64,000 bases of DNA. Origin: Batkoa obscura. Lineage: Eukaryota; Entomophthoromycota; Entomophthoromycetes; Entomophthorales; Batkoaceae. The position numbers and the translations under genes are program-made. The stretch is from the NCBI GenBank assembly GCA_030770535.1, contig JASVEC010000005.1, positions 1 to 64,000 of the forward strand. Reading direction: 5' to 3'. The first letter of the stretch is position 1; the number at the start of each line of letters is the position of its first letter. The notes below the pieces were generated by a model, which was not told the origin of the DNA, did no database searches, and was given only the letters and a program-made list of their open reading frames with translations. Shown here in pieces: positions 38,915 to 49,065 of the stretch.

Positions 38915-40398
38915 TCTAATACAATCCAGGTATAGATTAACGCTAAATAATATAAAATATAGAAAATTCAAATTGGATCTTAATTGAGTAGAAAATAGAT
39001 TTAACTATAGTTTAAAATGCTGAATTAATATCTGTAAATTCTCAATTAAAGATACATTTGATAATACAGGGCTTTTATAGAACATAAATTAATTAATTAT
39101 AAAAAACTACAATTTCCATAATCAGGAAATACATGAATTTAATTGGACTATTCTATAAACCCAAAATGTAATATATTAAAAAATCCAATCATAATAAATA
39201 AAATCTTTTAAATTAAATATCCCCTATTTAAAAATACATATTGCTTCATGGTTCTATTTATATTATACTTTATAGTATAGAACATATTATATAAATTAAA
39301 AAAATTGATGCCAAACTTAAATTGCCTATAATATATTAAAGAGGAACCATATAACTCCAATAACTAATATCGCAATATCAATCAAATCTATCTACCCAAA
39401 AGTCACAATTTATTACTTTGTGTTCATATTTGTTTTTATATTGTGTTGAGTTTTAGGATTTTTTTAAATTAGTGTGTTTATTTCTAGTAAAATCAGCCCA
39501 GTTATAAATTTAACTGTCTTCCATTTATTCGTTTTACTTTAAACTTTTTATAAAAATCATTTACATACAAAACCATACCATGTATTTATATTTTGATTTC
39601 ACTGCTTTTATTTATGAAAGCGTGTTTTATAAGAATAGCAGCCTTTGACATCTTATTGGATTATAAATATCTTAAAACATTGCCGCTTTTTACTGCTGTT
39701 GGTAAGAATACAAAGGCTTATAATGTTGTTACAAAAATAGTTCCCAATTAGTATTTAAATGTACTAAAATGTTTATTCAGTACTTTATTAGCTTAATATA
39801 TTTATTTAATAATTTATTATCTTTAGGGATAAAGTCCACGATCTACTTATTTAAGGTTTTATTATTTTATAAATGCAAATATCAAACTATGAGTAATATA
39901 TGGGGATGTATTTTTGTGTTTAGGAATTTTACTAACAATTTTTCCACTCAAATAGCGCTTAAAAGATGGAAAAAATGATGAAGCCAAAAAATACACCCCC
40001 ATATAGTGAAAGAATCAAAACAGCAAGCATAATTTACACATTTTGCTAACCTTCGTGTATTTTAATGTGATGTTGATTAGACAATCAAAAAATGTGAAAA
40101 GTACCACTTCCTGTTTAAGTCTATCGTTTGTATTTAATTTACAACCTTTACATTTTTACCTGTCTAAAGTTCCAGCAGATTTAAGAATTTTAAAATAAAC
40201 AGAGTAAAATCTTATCATGCTTTTATTTTAAGGGGATGTATAAATGAAAACTTTTGGTAAAGTAAAATCGCCTTCAAATAAACTTTAGTCAAATTTAACG
40301 TGAAACCGAACACTCAAAACAAATATTTTCATTAAAGAATCTTCAATAATAGTATATGATAAGATATACAAAAATAGCACTAATTATAACATGTATCT
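38915..40398. other. Spacer with one MITE
   Basis: About 1.5 kb between the kelch gene and the first GDSL gene. Apart from the MITE at 39899-40003 and AT-rich filler, nothing was recognised. A 69-codon open frame at 39769-39978 runs into the MITE and is not a gene. Confidence 0.5.
39899..40003 (+). mobile_element. 100-bp MITE, copy 3
   Basis: TATGGGGATGTATTTTTG at the left, ATACACCCCCATA at the right, and the core TTCCACTCAAATAGCGCTTA. Flanked by TA on both sides. Same orientation as copies at 6809, 43699 and 46144. Confidence 0.85.
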
Positions 40399-41346
40399 TT
40401 ATTTTTTCATCATATTATAAATGTTATTAGCAAAATATTCATGAGTGTAAGAAGTTGGATGAATTGAATCGTAAAAAATGTGTTTTTCTGGGTTACTACA
40501 TACATTATAAGCTATAAAACTTTTCTCAGGGTTTTCTGCTTTGGTTAAGCATGGACCGTTTATCTCATTAGTATTTGCTCCTTCAGATGTCTTTCTCTTG
40601 ATTAATTGTAACAAGATATCTAAGAATTTATTAATATAATAATTTTAACATTAAATCTAATTACCTCTTGAGTCAAAGGTATGAATACGAATATGTGGAT
40701 AATATAATCTCAATCTATTGATAGTTTCTTTCCAAAGAGATCCTATTTGTTTAGTGATTTGTTCAAGCTGGGCTTGATATTCCTTAGGAAGAGATTTGGT
40801 AGCAGGAGTTAGATCTAAAGGAGTTGAGGTCATGATTAAAAAGCTTTTTAACTCACATTCATCGATTATTTTAGTTAAGCTTTTTTCTAAATTCCTCACC
40901 ATTTTTTGTGGACTGAAACCAGGAGATGGAAAATCATTACCCCCAAAAGCAAACGCCACTAATGGATACCTTGGTTTCTTTCTTTTGTTTCTAAGTTCAT
41001 CATAATATTTTACAAACTGATCTGCTTGTTGAATAGCACCAGGAACCCCACCAGGCACCAAGACAGCTGGAAATTCGACGTTATCTGAAGTAGCTGCAGA
41101 ATAAGCGAATGATTTGACATTTGGGATAGATAATTTTTTGCTTAACCTCTCTATCCAGGTTGGTCCATTACTATGTCTTCCTTGATAATAATATTTACCA
41201 TCAGGAATGGTGTGGTTGCTCAATTTATATAAATTATTATAATCACTTAAACTGTCACCAAAAATATACAACTGGTCATATTTAACTGGAGTCTTTAAGG
41301 ATAACCCACTTGCTATTAAAACACTTAAGAGACTTAAAAATTTCAT
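40399..41346 (-). CDS. Secreted GDSL/SGNH lipase-type hydrolase, paralogue 1
   Basis: SGNH-fold esterase/lipase acting on lipid or carbohydrate esters outside the cell. Two exons joined across about 40615-40663 (TCAAGAG|gt...ag|ATATCTTG). A short signal peptide (MKFLSLLSVLIASGLSLK) is followed by block I LYIFGDSLSDYNNLY with the nucleophile Ser, block III AFAFGGNDF, and block V FYDSIHPTSYTH holding the catalytic Asp and His. The conserved AYSAATSDNVEFP and GGVPGAIQQ motifs are shared with the second copy at 43893-44861. About 299 residues, a usual size. It sits in a repeat-rich island, and the two genes are tandem on the minus strand, suggesting duplication. Confidence 0.88.
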
Positions 41347-42328
41347 TTTTCAATATTATTAAATTATCATAAAGAAATTAAATAAAAACTTAGTATTCTT
41401 TAGCTATTTATACCTATTTTATTGCACAGTGTAAGTTCCACTATATATGTTCTACCTCAAATCAATTTACAACACAATATCCTGTTTAATAACTGGATTT
41501 ATTTAAGGTGGAATATTCATTTCTATCTTATATATCAGCTTTCAAGCATCTTACAAGTATGTTATAAAACATATCAAAAGAATGAAATTAGACTATTGTG
41601 ATAGAATACTGTATAAGTATAATAATATTATTGTTTAATAGTTTATGTATTTATAGCGAAATATACTATTTTATGTTCTTTCGAAAGTTAAACTAAAGAA
41701 TAAAGGAATATTGCACCCAAATAGGATATTGTTATTCTTACTATTATTGAATTGATTAAAAAATATACTTAGTTGAGAAATTATGGCGAGCTCTTATTCT
41801 GATAATATCAAAAACATTTGATAACTTGATCGTAAACTTTTACCTAAGTAGCAAAACAGGATTGTATTTCAACTTATGAATAACAGATTTATAAATAACA
41901 ACAGTAGACATCGCGTTTCATATTTATTTTATAATGTAAGTTATGTCTTAAAAACTTAATTCTAAAATTAGAACATTCACTCTAGGACTTTGTGGCTTGT
42001 ACAAGTTTGTTTCTCACTTTAGTATTTGAACAAATAAACAGCTACTTTATTTTGATAAAAGCTATGGCACCTATTATTTTTTGCAAAGCATTGGTTTTCT
42101 AACAATACCATCTATATTTTATTTATAGCATAATATAGTTTTAGAATATTTGTTTATTTTCAGTCTAGTAATTTAGTAGACATTAGCTATTATTTTAAAC
42201 ATATTGGACTAAACAATCTTTATAATATTTAATAGGATTAGATAAATCTTAGAATCATTTAATTCTTCACTCAATTTAAAAACTTTGTCACTTAAATTCA
42301 TACAAAAGTATCAAATATCATACTTAGA
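41347..42328. other. AT-rich spacer upstream of GDSL paralogue 1
   Basis: About 980 bp that should include the promoter of the minus-strand GDSL gene. No coding sequence, RNA gene or repeat was recognised. Confidence 0.5.
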
Positions 42329-42429
42329 TACGAGGATGTTTTATTTGGCTTCATTATTTTTTCCATTGTTTAAGCGCTATTTGAGCGGAAAAACTGTTAG
42401 TAAAATTCTTAAAAAAATACATCCCCATA
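42329..42429 (-). mobile_element. 100-bp MITE, copy 4
   Basis: Starts TACGAGGATGTTTTATTTGG, contains TTAAGCGCTATTTGAGCGG and ends ATACATCCCCATA. It is the reverse orientation of copy 3. Confidence 0.85.
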
Positions 42430-42649
42430 CTGATTATAATTTTATTATATAAAAGATAAGTAACAAAAAATATAGTTTTATTCAAAGGATATCAATTAAT
42501 AACACAAAAGCCAAAATAATAGATTTGAACTTTCCATAATGTCATGAAAGTACCCATAAATTAAGGTTTGATATGTGATATAGATTTGGGCATTAAAATC
42601 AATAGACATTAAGTGACCTAATAAAGCAAATTGGAAGAATCAATAAGGC

Positions 42650-43114
42650 TGTGAAATATTGCTTTATTTAGCTCTTAGATTGATTATAACATAACAAACA
42701 CTTAAGTTGTTGTATTCTCAAGTTCAAACACAATCAATCCAGAGTCCCTTATTTTGATTTGCTGCGAGAATTTCTAACTTCATATTGCAAAGAATATTAT
42801 CCTCTCCTTTTAATATCCATACTTATTGGAGTATAAAAGAGATTCTTCAATATGATAACTCGAGGCTTTTTAATTGGATTATTCCCTGATAACGTATCAT
42901 TAATAAAGTCACTAAGCCTTTCAGACAACATGTTATATAGATTTTACAGTAGTATCTTCCATTGTATTTGTTTTACATAATTCGTAGCTTACTACATACT
43001 ATTTCTATTAAGTTAAGTCTACCTTAGTTACATAAACTAAGACCGTTCGACTCAAGGCAAGTTAATTAAGCAAGAGTAGCTTTTAACTTCGACCACTAAG
43101 TATCAACTTTCACA
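42650..43114 (+). mobile_element. Solo LTR with perfect 5-bp target duplication
   Basis: Fossil of an LTR retrotransposon. A 465-bp unit begins TGTGAAATATT and ends AACTTTCACA (short inverted ends TGTGAAA/TTTCACA) and is flanked on both sides by AAGGC (42645-42649 and 43115-43119), the 5-bp duplication typical of LTR-retrotransposon integration. It matches the telomere-proximal LTRs at 804-1758. No internal region or reading frame is left, so it formed by recombination between two LTRs. Family cannot be assigned from the LTR. Confidence 0.9.
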
Positions 43115-43422
43115 AAGGCCACGAGGTCTACTGCTGGTATAGGTTATATTTTATTTGATTGTTGTACATATTTACATTGATTCAAATCTATAACAAACTA
43201 TCATTCTAGTCACAGTAGAACTATACTAGCTATTTAAGAAATATCAAACCTATATTATTAGACTTATGACCGTCTATACTATAAAAATGGTTTACTATGA
43301 ATTAAAATATATCCGATTACGTGAGTATTAATGTTTTTACCTCTACATTAAAGTTGTTTTCTTCTATATTGTATGCTAAATAATTTTGATACATTTATTT
43401 ATATTGATCCAATTATTGTACA

Positions 43423-43523
43423 TATGAGGATGTTTTTTATTTCATTACTTTTTCTATCTTTTAAGCGTTATTTGAGCGGAAAAACTGTTAGTAAATTCTT
43501 AAATACAAAAAAACATCCCCATA
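43423..43523 (-). mobile_element. 100-bp MITE, copy 5
   Basis: TATGAGGATGTTTTTTATTTC at the left, TTTTAAGCGTTATTTGAGCG in the middle, AAACATCCCCATA at the right. Reverse orientation. Confidence 0.85.
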
Positions 43524-43698
43524 CGTTTTTAGAAATCAATGATTATAAACAGGGGTTTTGAATTAAATCTCATCTTTATAAATGATATTTGTATTAAATA
43601 GATAATATTTTACAAACCTATTAAACTCTTAATTTTTAATAAATTCAATTTATTATATCTAAAAGCCATAAAATTAGCATGTCAAATAGTAAATAATA

Positions 43699-43802
43699 TT
43701 TGAGGATGTATTTTTGTGTTTAAGCATTTTACTAACAATCTTTCCGCACAAATAGCGCTTAAAAAATGGAAAAAATAATGAAGCCAATAAAACATCCCCA
43801 TT
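43699..43802 (+). mobile_element. 100-bp MITE, copy 6
   Basis: Left end TTTGAGGATGTATTTTTGTG, core CACAAATAGCGCTTAAAAAA, right end AAAACATCCCCAT. Forward orientation, about 90 bp from the 3' end of GDSL paralogue 2, so its transcript may run into it. Confidence 0.85.
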
Positions 43803-43892
43803 TAGCATTTTTTTTATTAGATTGATTTTATAGATAGACTATTTGTATTAAAATTATAGAAATTAAATTTATAGTTATTTCATTTAATGTCT

Positions 43893-44861
43893 TTAATTAA
43901 TTAAAACTTTAGTAAAGATTTGATCAGCAACGTATTTATGAACTTGAGTGGTTGGATGTAACTCATCCCAAAAAATGAAATTATTTGGATCACTGCAGCG
44001 TACAGTATCACTGGAAATGGTACCATTAACAAATTTTCTTTGTAAGCAACCAATTTCAGTTTCCCACTTAGTTACATTATTCAGTATATATGCACCGTTA
44101 ATAAGATCTGCAACATAACCTGATAATGTTAATAAACATACTTAAAATATAATAAACGACTTACTCCTTGAATTAAAAGTATATATATTTAAATTGTTAT
44201 ATTTTGATTTATATTTAGCAATTAATTGACTCCAAAGGTATTCAAGTCCTACAGCGACCTTGGTGATTTGCTCTTGATATGGTTTTGGTAATAACTTAAT
44301 TTTTGGGGCATAATCTAATGGTGAGCCTACCATAAGTAAGAAATCGGTTAAGCCATTCTTTTCAATCAACGTAGTTAAAGCTTCATCTAAATTGTCCATC
44401 ATTTTCTGCGGGGAGGAGTTTGGTAAGTCAAAGTCGTTACCACCAAATGCAACCACCACCAATGATTTTCTGCAACGGAATATATTATATTTTTCTTTTT
44501 GGTCATAATATTTCTTATAATTTTCTACTTGTTGAATAGCCCCTGGAACTCCACCTTTGACTAACTTAGGTTCAAATTCAACGTTGTCTGAAGTGGCACC
44601 GGCATAAGCAAAATTTTGTACTTTCTTTACTTTCATACTTTCTGTCAAGTATTCTACCCAAGTACGTCCATTGCTATATCTCCCATTAAAGTAATATCTA
44701 TTATCAGGTAAAGTATTGTTGGTATAAGCATATAAGTTACTGTAGTCACTTAAACTATCACCGAATATATGGACTTGGCAGTAGTCTTTAGTTGGGCAAA
44801 ATAAACTTGTAACTACAGTAAATAAACTTATGAAAGATAACGTCTTTTTGATTTCAACCAT
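43893..44861 (-). CDS. Secreted GDSL/SGNH lipase-type hydrolase, paralogue 2
   Basis: Second member of the tandem pair. Two exons joined at about 44119-44163 (CAAGGA|gt...ag|GTTATGTT). Signal peptide about 1-20 (LSFISLFTVVTSLF), block I VHIFGDSLSDYSNLY with catalytic Ser, AYAGATSDNVEFE, GGVPGAIQQVENY, block III AFGGNDFDLP, and block V FWDELHPTTQVH with Asp and His. The catalytic triad is complete and the length is about 308 residues. Compared with paralogue 1 it is clearly homologous throughout but diverged, so the duplication is not recent. Expected to be secreted and to hydrolyse ester substrates; the actual substrate is unknown. Confidence 0.88.
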
Positions 44862-46143
44862 GATTGAGCTTTGAAATTTAAAGGGTTTACTGTCTATTAT
44901 ATATACATTGTAGTAGTAATAATAATATATTCTTTAACACTAATGTAAATTTACTATATAAATAAATAAACTCATATTTAAATAAGATTACTACATAAAG
45001 TAACAATATTAGCCTCTATAGTCAGTTTATTTTTTTATAAAATATAATCTATGAATTTAAAATCCAGAAGACGACTATTACTTCAGTAAAAAAGCCACTC
45101 TTTTCTTTTTATTACCAAACTTACTAGATTTACTTTAATAAAAACGTTTAAGTTCCTGATATCTTTCAAGGTTTAAAACGAAAAATTAAATTCGTGAATT
45201 TAACACCACAATTCTACCCAGGTAAAGGTCTCATGAAATTTAATCAATTGAATCTATCATTTGTTGTGAAAATATTATAATTTAAAATATAAATTGAAGA
45301 GCAGTCAAGTGTAGTAAAAGTAAAATCAGTCAACTTATCTCTATACAATAAGTATCTGCTCGATATTCTGAACATGTTATATTTAAAATGTTATTTTAAA
45401 GTATCATAAATAGTATTAATTTGAAATTATATTGGCATACCTTTAATTAAATAAAGTATTCATTAAATGTAAGTTCAAAAACTGGCTAAAATTAAAAACT
45501 AAATTCTCCAATTTGACTAAATTTAACTTTAGAAAGTCTATATTGGAGTATCCTTTTGCTTCATTGTTTTGTTTACTTTTTATTTAACGTAAAATTTAAA
45601 AATATTTTAACAAAATGTTGGTACAAAAAACTACTTCATTTATTTTAAACAAATATACAGCTTTTTTATAATATTTATGCTTAATTTGCGTTTTTGCAAA
45701 CCAGTACCAGAAAAAAATTGAATCTCGGATTTAAACTATCTTTATTTATCAAAGTTTTATAAACAAGTTATACCATGATGGAAGCCAAGAACAAAACTAA
45801 TAAACCTTTTTTTTACTTGAATAATATCTTCCATAATACAATTCTCTTTAAGTAATAAAATTAATTAATGCTAATGTGTATATGTTATGTTTTTAGAGTA
45901 TTATTAAATTTCCATAAAAATCTAATTTAAAGGTTAAGATTTGAAGATTTAAATACTAGAAAATATTTATCAAAATATCAGGGTTTTTTAAAAGATAGTT
46001 TGTTATTTCCTAGTTGTCATTAAACTACTATTATATACTATAATGAAACTATCAGCAAATGCTTTCTTTAATTATTTTCAAATTAATATTTGTTTTTATA
46101 AAAATATTAAATATACATCAAATATTTAAAATTAGGATACACA
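44862..46143. other. AT-rich spacer upstream of GDSL paralogue 2
   Basis: About 1.3 kb with no gene recognised. A segment near 45545-45610 (TTTTGCTTCATTGTTTTG) faintly resembles a worn MITE end but is too short to call. Confidence 0.5.
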
Positions 46144-46245
46144 TATGGGGATGTATTTTTATGTTTAAGAATTTTACTAACAATTTTTCCACTCAAATAG
46201 CCTTTAAAATGGAAAAAATAATGAAACCAAAAAAACATCCACATA
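46144..46245 (+). mobile_element. 100-bp MITE, copy 7
   Basis: TATGGGGATGTATTTTTATG at the left, CCACTCAAATAGCCTTTAAA in the core, AACATCCACATA at the right. It lies 26 bp left of the large DNA transposon, in the same neighbourhood as a transposase that could act on it. Confidence 0.85.
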
Positions 46246-46575
46246 TTTAATATACCAACTCCAGTGCAAAACAGTGGGGCTGTCCTAATTGGTTTCAGAA
46301 TCTACTTAGAAATTAATCCAAATTTAAAATTCCAAGTTTGTGTTCAATATAACGGTTAAATCTAAAAAGCCTAAAATTAAATGTCTCTATTTAAAACTTA
46401 TTTTAATTGTTTCCTTTTCTTAAATAGCTAATTTTCCTAACTATATATTTTATGTTAGTTCTGTTAGATATTTAACAGATATATAATATATAACTATATG
46501 ATTATATAATTACATAAATACATAATTATATAAATACAGTTATTTGACTTTATTTTTTGTTGAAATAAAAATAAA

Positions 46576-48279
46576 ATGCAAACTTTCATAACTAAACTTC
46601 GAAATGGAATTTTTGAAAACTTCAATACAATAGGGAGGAGTACACAATATAAACATTGTAATTCATTTACATCAATTTTAAGAGCTACTTATAACAACCC
46701 AAGGTTCATGGAATTTTATAATAAAACAAAACAAAGAAAAGATATATTATCAAAGTTTACTATCGATAATAATAAACTTAATCAAGTAATGTATAAAATT
46801 AGTGCTTTAAGGGAAACAGGAAACAAAAGTCAGCAAGTAGCGTTATTATCAACTATAGCTTCAGTATATTCTTTTGATGAATGTAAGAGTTTTGGGTTTA
46901 ATATAAATAGAAATCAATATGATTATTCAAAAACAAGTAATAGTAATAAAATATCAACACTAAAACCTATTATTAAAAACACAAAAAAAATTAAAGATGA
47001 GCAAATTGAAACTATCATACAATATTTACTAAATGATTCAACTATTTCATCAAGATTTAATAAAAAAAATAACGATAGTAAATATTCATCAGATAATATA
47101 TATATATTAAATAAAAGTAGAAGAATGATATATAGTAAATATTTGAATGATCTAAGAGATAAAGCAGTAGCTAGGTCAACGTTCTTTAAATATATACCAA
47201 GTAATTTCAAAAATCCAGCAAGAAAAACGGATCTATGTAATATATGTACCCAGTATACAGTTAGAAAAAAGTTATTTGAAAATAAAATAAATACAGCAAA
47301 AAACAAAGCAGAGATACAAGAAATTTTCAACGAAGAAGAAAAATTATACAAATTACATAAATTCTGTGTTGATACTCAAAAAAACACATTTAATGAAACT
47401 ATTAAAAAATTAAATAACAAAAGTTGTATAATAGTTTTAGATTTTAAACAAAATATGGAAATAGGGACAAGACCAGATTCAATAAATCTAGATCATTATA
47501 ATAAACAAGCTATATCAGTATTAGGTTTTGGTGTATTATATTTAAAAGATGATAAAACAATAGGCAAAGTTTACTTTGATTACTTATCTGAAATATTGAA
47601 TCATGATTCAGCATATGCAGGAGATTGTTTAATCGATTTAATCTCTACAGAGCTTCTATTTAAAAAGTTTACAAAAATTAATATATGGGCAGATACAGGA
47701 AATCATTTTAGATCCCAAGAGTTTCTACACTATATGTTTAAAGAAATTCATAAAATAAATAGTAGTTTGAATGTTAATCTTAATTTTTTTGCTGAGCATC
47801 ATGGAAAAAGTATAGTTGATGGACATTTTGGAAACCTTTCAAAATGGAAAAGTAGTTTTGAAGCGTTAGGTAAAATAGAAGATATCGATCAATTAATTTC
47901 AAGATTTGAGGCTTTTATTTGCGAGCATAATAAAATTAATAACTCGACTGTTAATAATGGGAAAACAGATATAATTTTTAAAAAGTATAAAAGAAACAAA
48001 AATACAAAAAGAATAATAGAGATGCAGGGCATTAAGAAGTATTTACACTTTATTAAACATAACAATAAACTACATTGTTATCCAGTATCTGATACATCAA
48101 AAAAAAGCGATATAGTCCCAATTAAAGTTATAGAGTCTATAGAAAACAGAAAAATTAAAAGATCGATCCCAGCTTACCTTACGAAGATAACAGAGAATTT
48201 AAAAATTTCGATATTTACTAAGCAAGTAAGTAGTTTGTTGAATGATAGAAATAGGTTGTTAAATGTTAGGATTACTTAA
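46576..48279 (+). CDS. DDE/D-type transposase
   Basis: Uninterrupted 567-residue frame, Lys/Asn/Ile-rich, more A+T-rich than neighbouring genes. A CxxC pair (DLCNICTQY, about residue 219) with downstream His/Cys (LHKFCVDT) suggests a zinc-binding helper region. The core has IIVLDFKQNMEIG (first candidate acidic residue, about 292), then KINIWADTGNHFRSQEFLHY (second, about 370) and FAEHHGKSIVDGHFGNLSKW (third block, about 415). This D...(A/S)D-x-G...HGK-x-x-x-DG-x-F/G pattern is that of eukaryotic cut-and-paste transposases seen in many early-diverging fungi and some animals. No stop, frameshift or missing block is visible, so it may be functional. The superfamily name is uncertain. Confidence 0.85.
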   Translation: MQTFITKLRNGIFENFNTIGRSTQYKHCNSFTSILRATYNNPRFMEFYNKTKQRKDILSKFTIDNNKLNQVMYKISALRETGNKSQQVALLSTIASVYSFDECKSFGFNINRNQYDYSKTSNSNKISTLKPIIKNTKKIKDEQIETIIQYLLNDSTISSRFNKKNNDSKYSSDNIYILNKSRRMIYSKYLNDLRDKAVARSTFFKYIPSNFKNPARKTDLCNICTQYTVRKKLFENKINTAKNKAEIQEIFNEEEKLYKLHKFCVDTQKNTFNETIKKLNNKSCIIVLDFKQNMEIGTRPDSINLDHYNKQAISVLGFGVLYLKDDKTIGKVYFDYLSEILNHDSAYAGDCLIDLISTELLFKKFTKINIWADTGNHFRSQEFLHYMFKEIHKINSSLNVNLNFFAEHHGKSIVDGHFGNLSKWKSSFEALGKIEDIDQLISRFEAFICEHNKINNSTVNNGKTDIIFKKYKRNKNTKRIIEMQGIKKYLHFIKHNNKLHCYPVSDTSKKSDIVPIKVIESIENRKIKRSIPAYLTKITENLKISIFTKQVSSLLNDRNRLLNVRIT

Positions 48280-48280
48280 G

Positions 48281-48439
48281 TTATTAATAGCTAAGTTAAT
48301 AAATAGTCAAAGAACAAGTAACTGTAATAATATGTAAAAACTATTATTACTTGTACTATATAGGGATGGTTAATTATAGTTTTGGGGCTAACCACTCCCT
48401 CCCATGCAGCTATTTATTAACTTGGCAATATATTAATAA
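48281..48439 (+). other. Branched inverted-repeat structure after the transposase
   Basis: Directly after the stop codon an outer stem pairs 48281-48306 with 48410-48439 (core GTTAATAAATAG with CTATTTATTAAC). Inside it are two separate hairpins: ACAAGTAACTGTAATAATA with TATTATTACTTGT (48313-48354), and GGGATGGTTA with TAACCACTCCC (48363-48399). The result is a three-way junction. It could be an RNA element of the transposon transcript, a terminator-like fold or a tiny nested element. Confidence 0.6.
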
Positions 48440-48734
48440 TGTAATTATAACATTAAAATAGTTTATTTATTTGATAATAAATCTACAATGTTGGTTATAA
48501 AGCAGTTGATAGTAAATATTTCTCAATTAAGCTTTATAAGAACATGTATTTAAGATCTAGTAGAAATTCAACTAACTTACAGTATGAGCTATAATAGAAT
48601 GATTTAGAACTGTGTTTGGGTACTTTTGTTTTAATAAAAGATGTGATTTTATAGAATTTTAAGCGAAGTTTTTAAAATACAAAATTTTTCAAAAATTGGA
48701 TAAAATAATGAAACTAATTCAGACAACCCCAGTG

Positions 48735-49065
48735 TTATTTCAGTTTTTTGAAAAATTTTAAATATTAAATTCAACCTATTAGTATACTATATTGCCTTTA
48801 TATATAACATAACATTTAACTTGAATTTCTTGATATTACCCATATTAAATAAATCTATTTACTGTTTAAGGTTAGTAGTTATCCTAACATCGCTTCTATT
48901 AGCTAAATATTTCTACTATATTTACAAAAAGAAGTATCATACATTTAAAGAATATATTAGTCATGCTAATAGTAGGTTCTAGTCAATGACAGAAAAATTA
49001 AGTTCATTAAAAGAATAGTATAAAAATAATAAAGGTTCAATTTTTATAAAATTTAATATAAACAA
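48735..49065. other. Spacer upstream of AARSD1
   Basis: About 330 bp. An open stretch without ATG at about 48860-48980 would encode LTSLLLAKYFYYIYKKKYHT, a membrane segment followed by basic residues; it may be chance or an exon of an unrecognised small gene. The remainder should hold the AARSD1 promoter. Confidence 0.4.

Larger units (their letters stand above)
43115..43892. other. Spacer with two MITEs downstream of GDSL paralogue 2
   Basis: About 780 bp between the solo LTR and the 3' end of the second GDSL gene, holding MITE copies 5 and 6 in opposite orientation. No gene was seen; a 62-codon open frame at 43373-43561 overlaps MITE 5 and is not real. Confidence 0.6.
46272..48734 (+). mobile_element. 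Apparently intact DNA transposon with terminal inverted repeats
   Basis: A 2.46-kb unit bounded by imperfect inverted repeats: left CAGTGGGGCTGTCCTAATTG and right, read inward, CACTGGGGTTGTCTGAATTA, both followed by a GTTTCA block; about 20 of 25 positions agree. One intronless transposase frame (46576-48279) fills most of it. The right terminal region, read inward, also contains TTTCATTATTTTATCCA, which closely resembles the ends of the local 100-bp MITEs. No clear target duplication was found, so exact ends may shift by a few bases. The superfamily was not identified. Confidence 0.72.

Noticed and set aside
45540-45615. Possible eighth intact MITE
   Set aside because: Only a short TTGCTTCATTGTTTTG block is shared; ends are not recognisable.
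46923-47351. 142-codon frame antisense to the transposase
   Set aside because: It is a shadow of the A-rich transposase coding strand, rich in Leu/Phe/Ser as expected for the reverse complement.
48860-48980. Short membrane-segment frame LTSLLLAKYFYYIYKKKYHT
   Set aside because: No ATG, no supported splice context; kept only as a note in the spacer.
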